From contig CAMAWV010000007.1 in the NCBI GenBank assembly GCA_945862075.1, positions 1 through 35,590 of the forward strand: 35,590 bases of DNA, read 5' to 3'. Below are positions 35,575 through 35,590 of this stretch, one piece after another; the first letter of the stretch is position 1, and the number at the start of each line of letters is the position of its first letter. Origin of the DNA: Rickettsia typhi (lineage in GTDB: Bacteria; Pseudomonadota; Alphaproteobacteria; Rickettsiales; UBA1997). The notes under the pieces are model-generated. The model was not told the origin of the DNA and ran no database searches. It was given only the letters and a program-made list of their open reading frames with translations. The position numbers were made by a program, and so were the translations under genes.

Positions 35575-35590
35575 ATATGAATCCAAGAGT
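35575..35590 (+). repeat. Direct repeat copy 2 at the window edge
   Basis: The same 16 bases as 34691-34706, cut by the window end, 884 bases downstream of copy 1. Confidence 0.75.
35577..35590 (+). CDS. Start of a further DUF2442-like gene (partial)
   Basis: ATG at 35577 begins MNPR, identical in DNA to the start of the DUF2442 gene at 34693. Only four complete codons are inside the window, so the assignment rests on this identity. Confidence 0.5.

Overview
The window is a very AT-rich (roughly 28% GC by eye), gene-dense bacterial chromosome segment. It most likely comes from an alphaproteobacterium with a compact, streamlined or host-adapted genome. The evidence is an IalB-family secreted protein, the leuA-mreB-mreC linkage, an alphaproteobacterial-looking PstC N-terminus, a RatA-dnaE pair, tRNA genes with encoded CCA, and a rpsO-pnp operon. 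Genes for Leu, Ile/Val and Pro synthesis (leuA, ilvD, proA) are retained, so it is not a minimal obligate parasite. I cannot name the genus. Almost no gene has a Shine-Dalgarno sequence; mreB is the clear exception.

Layout. 1-332: no gene; a long hairpin with a T-tract. 333-2473 (minus): ccmG-like thioredoxin, coaE, rsmA, tightly packed. 2494-8320 (plus): tgt, a small Lys/Gln-rich secreted protein, a CPA2 cation/proton antiporter, ratA and a dnaE that stops at 830 codons, losing everything C-terminal to the fingers. 8366-10013 (minus): tonB-exbB-exbD behind a good promoter with a dyad in its spacer. 10172-10265: tRNA-Ser(GCT). 10401-14644 (minus): leuA-mreB-mreC-tatD operon; its promoter contains one half of a widely spaced 12-bp inverted repeat. 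14843-16730 (minus): pstC, a DUF2061-like gene, tRNA-Met, tRNA-Thr and a SemiSWEET transporter. 16729-23344 (plus): rsmE (its start codon overlaps the divergent pstC start), ispB, an ialB-like gene, a small membrane protein, a parvulin isomerase, ilvD and proA. 23409-27726 (minus): rpsO, pnp (with an Arg/Asp/Asn tail), a lipoprotein and mutM. 27727-28262: mostly non-coding, with a possible 45-codon gene. 28263-29843 (minus): an EptA-like lipid A phosphoethanolamine transferase, divergent from gcvPA at 30025.

The accessory region is 31318-35590. Directly after gcvPA, where gcvPB would be expected, lies a tight co-directional run. It holds a ParA-like ATPase without a ParB, a DUF4145 (HEPN-like) protein whose last six residues are DDEIPF (the tip of bacterial SSB), a DUF4160-DUF2442 pair, an unrecognised 295-aa protein ending in QKSLFE (which resembles a sliding-clamp-binding peptide), a second DUF2442 gene, a secreted protein of unknown function, and the first bases of a third DUF2442-like gene at the window edge. 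Two adjacent cargo proteins with C-terminal peptides that resemble replisome-docking motifs make this the best candidate here for an undescribed system, perhaps a replication-linked conflict or maintenance module. That function is inference.
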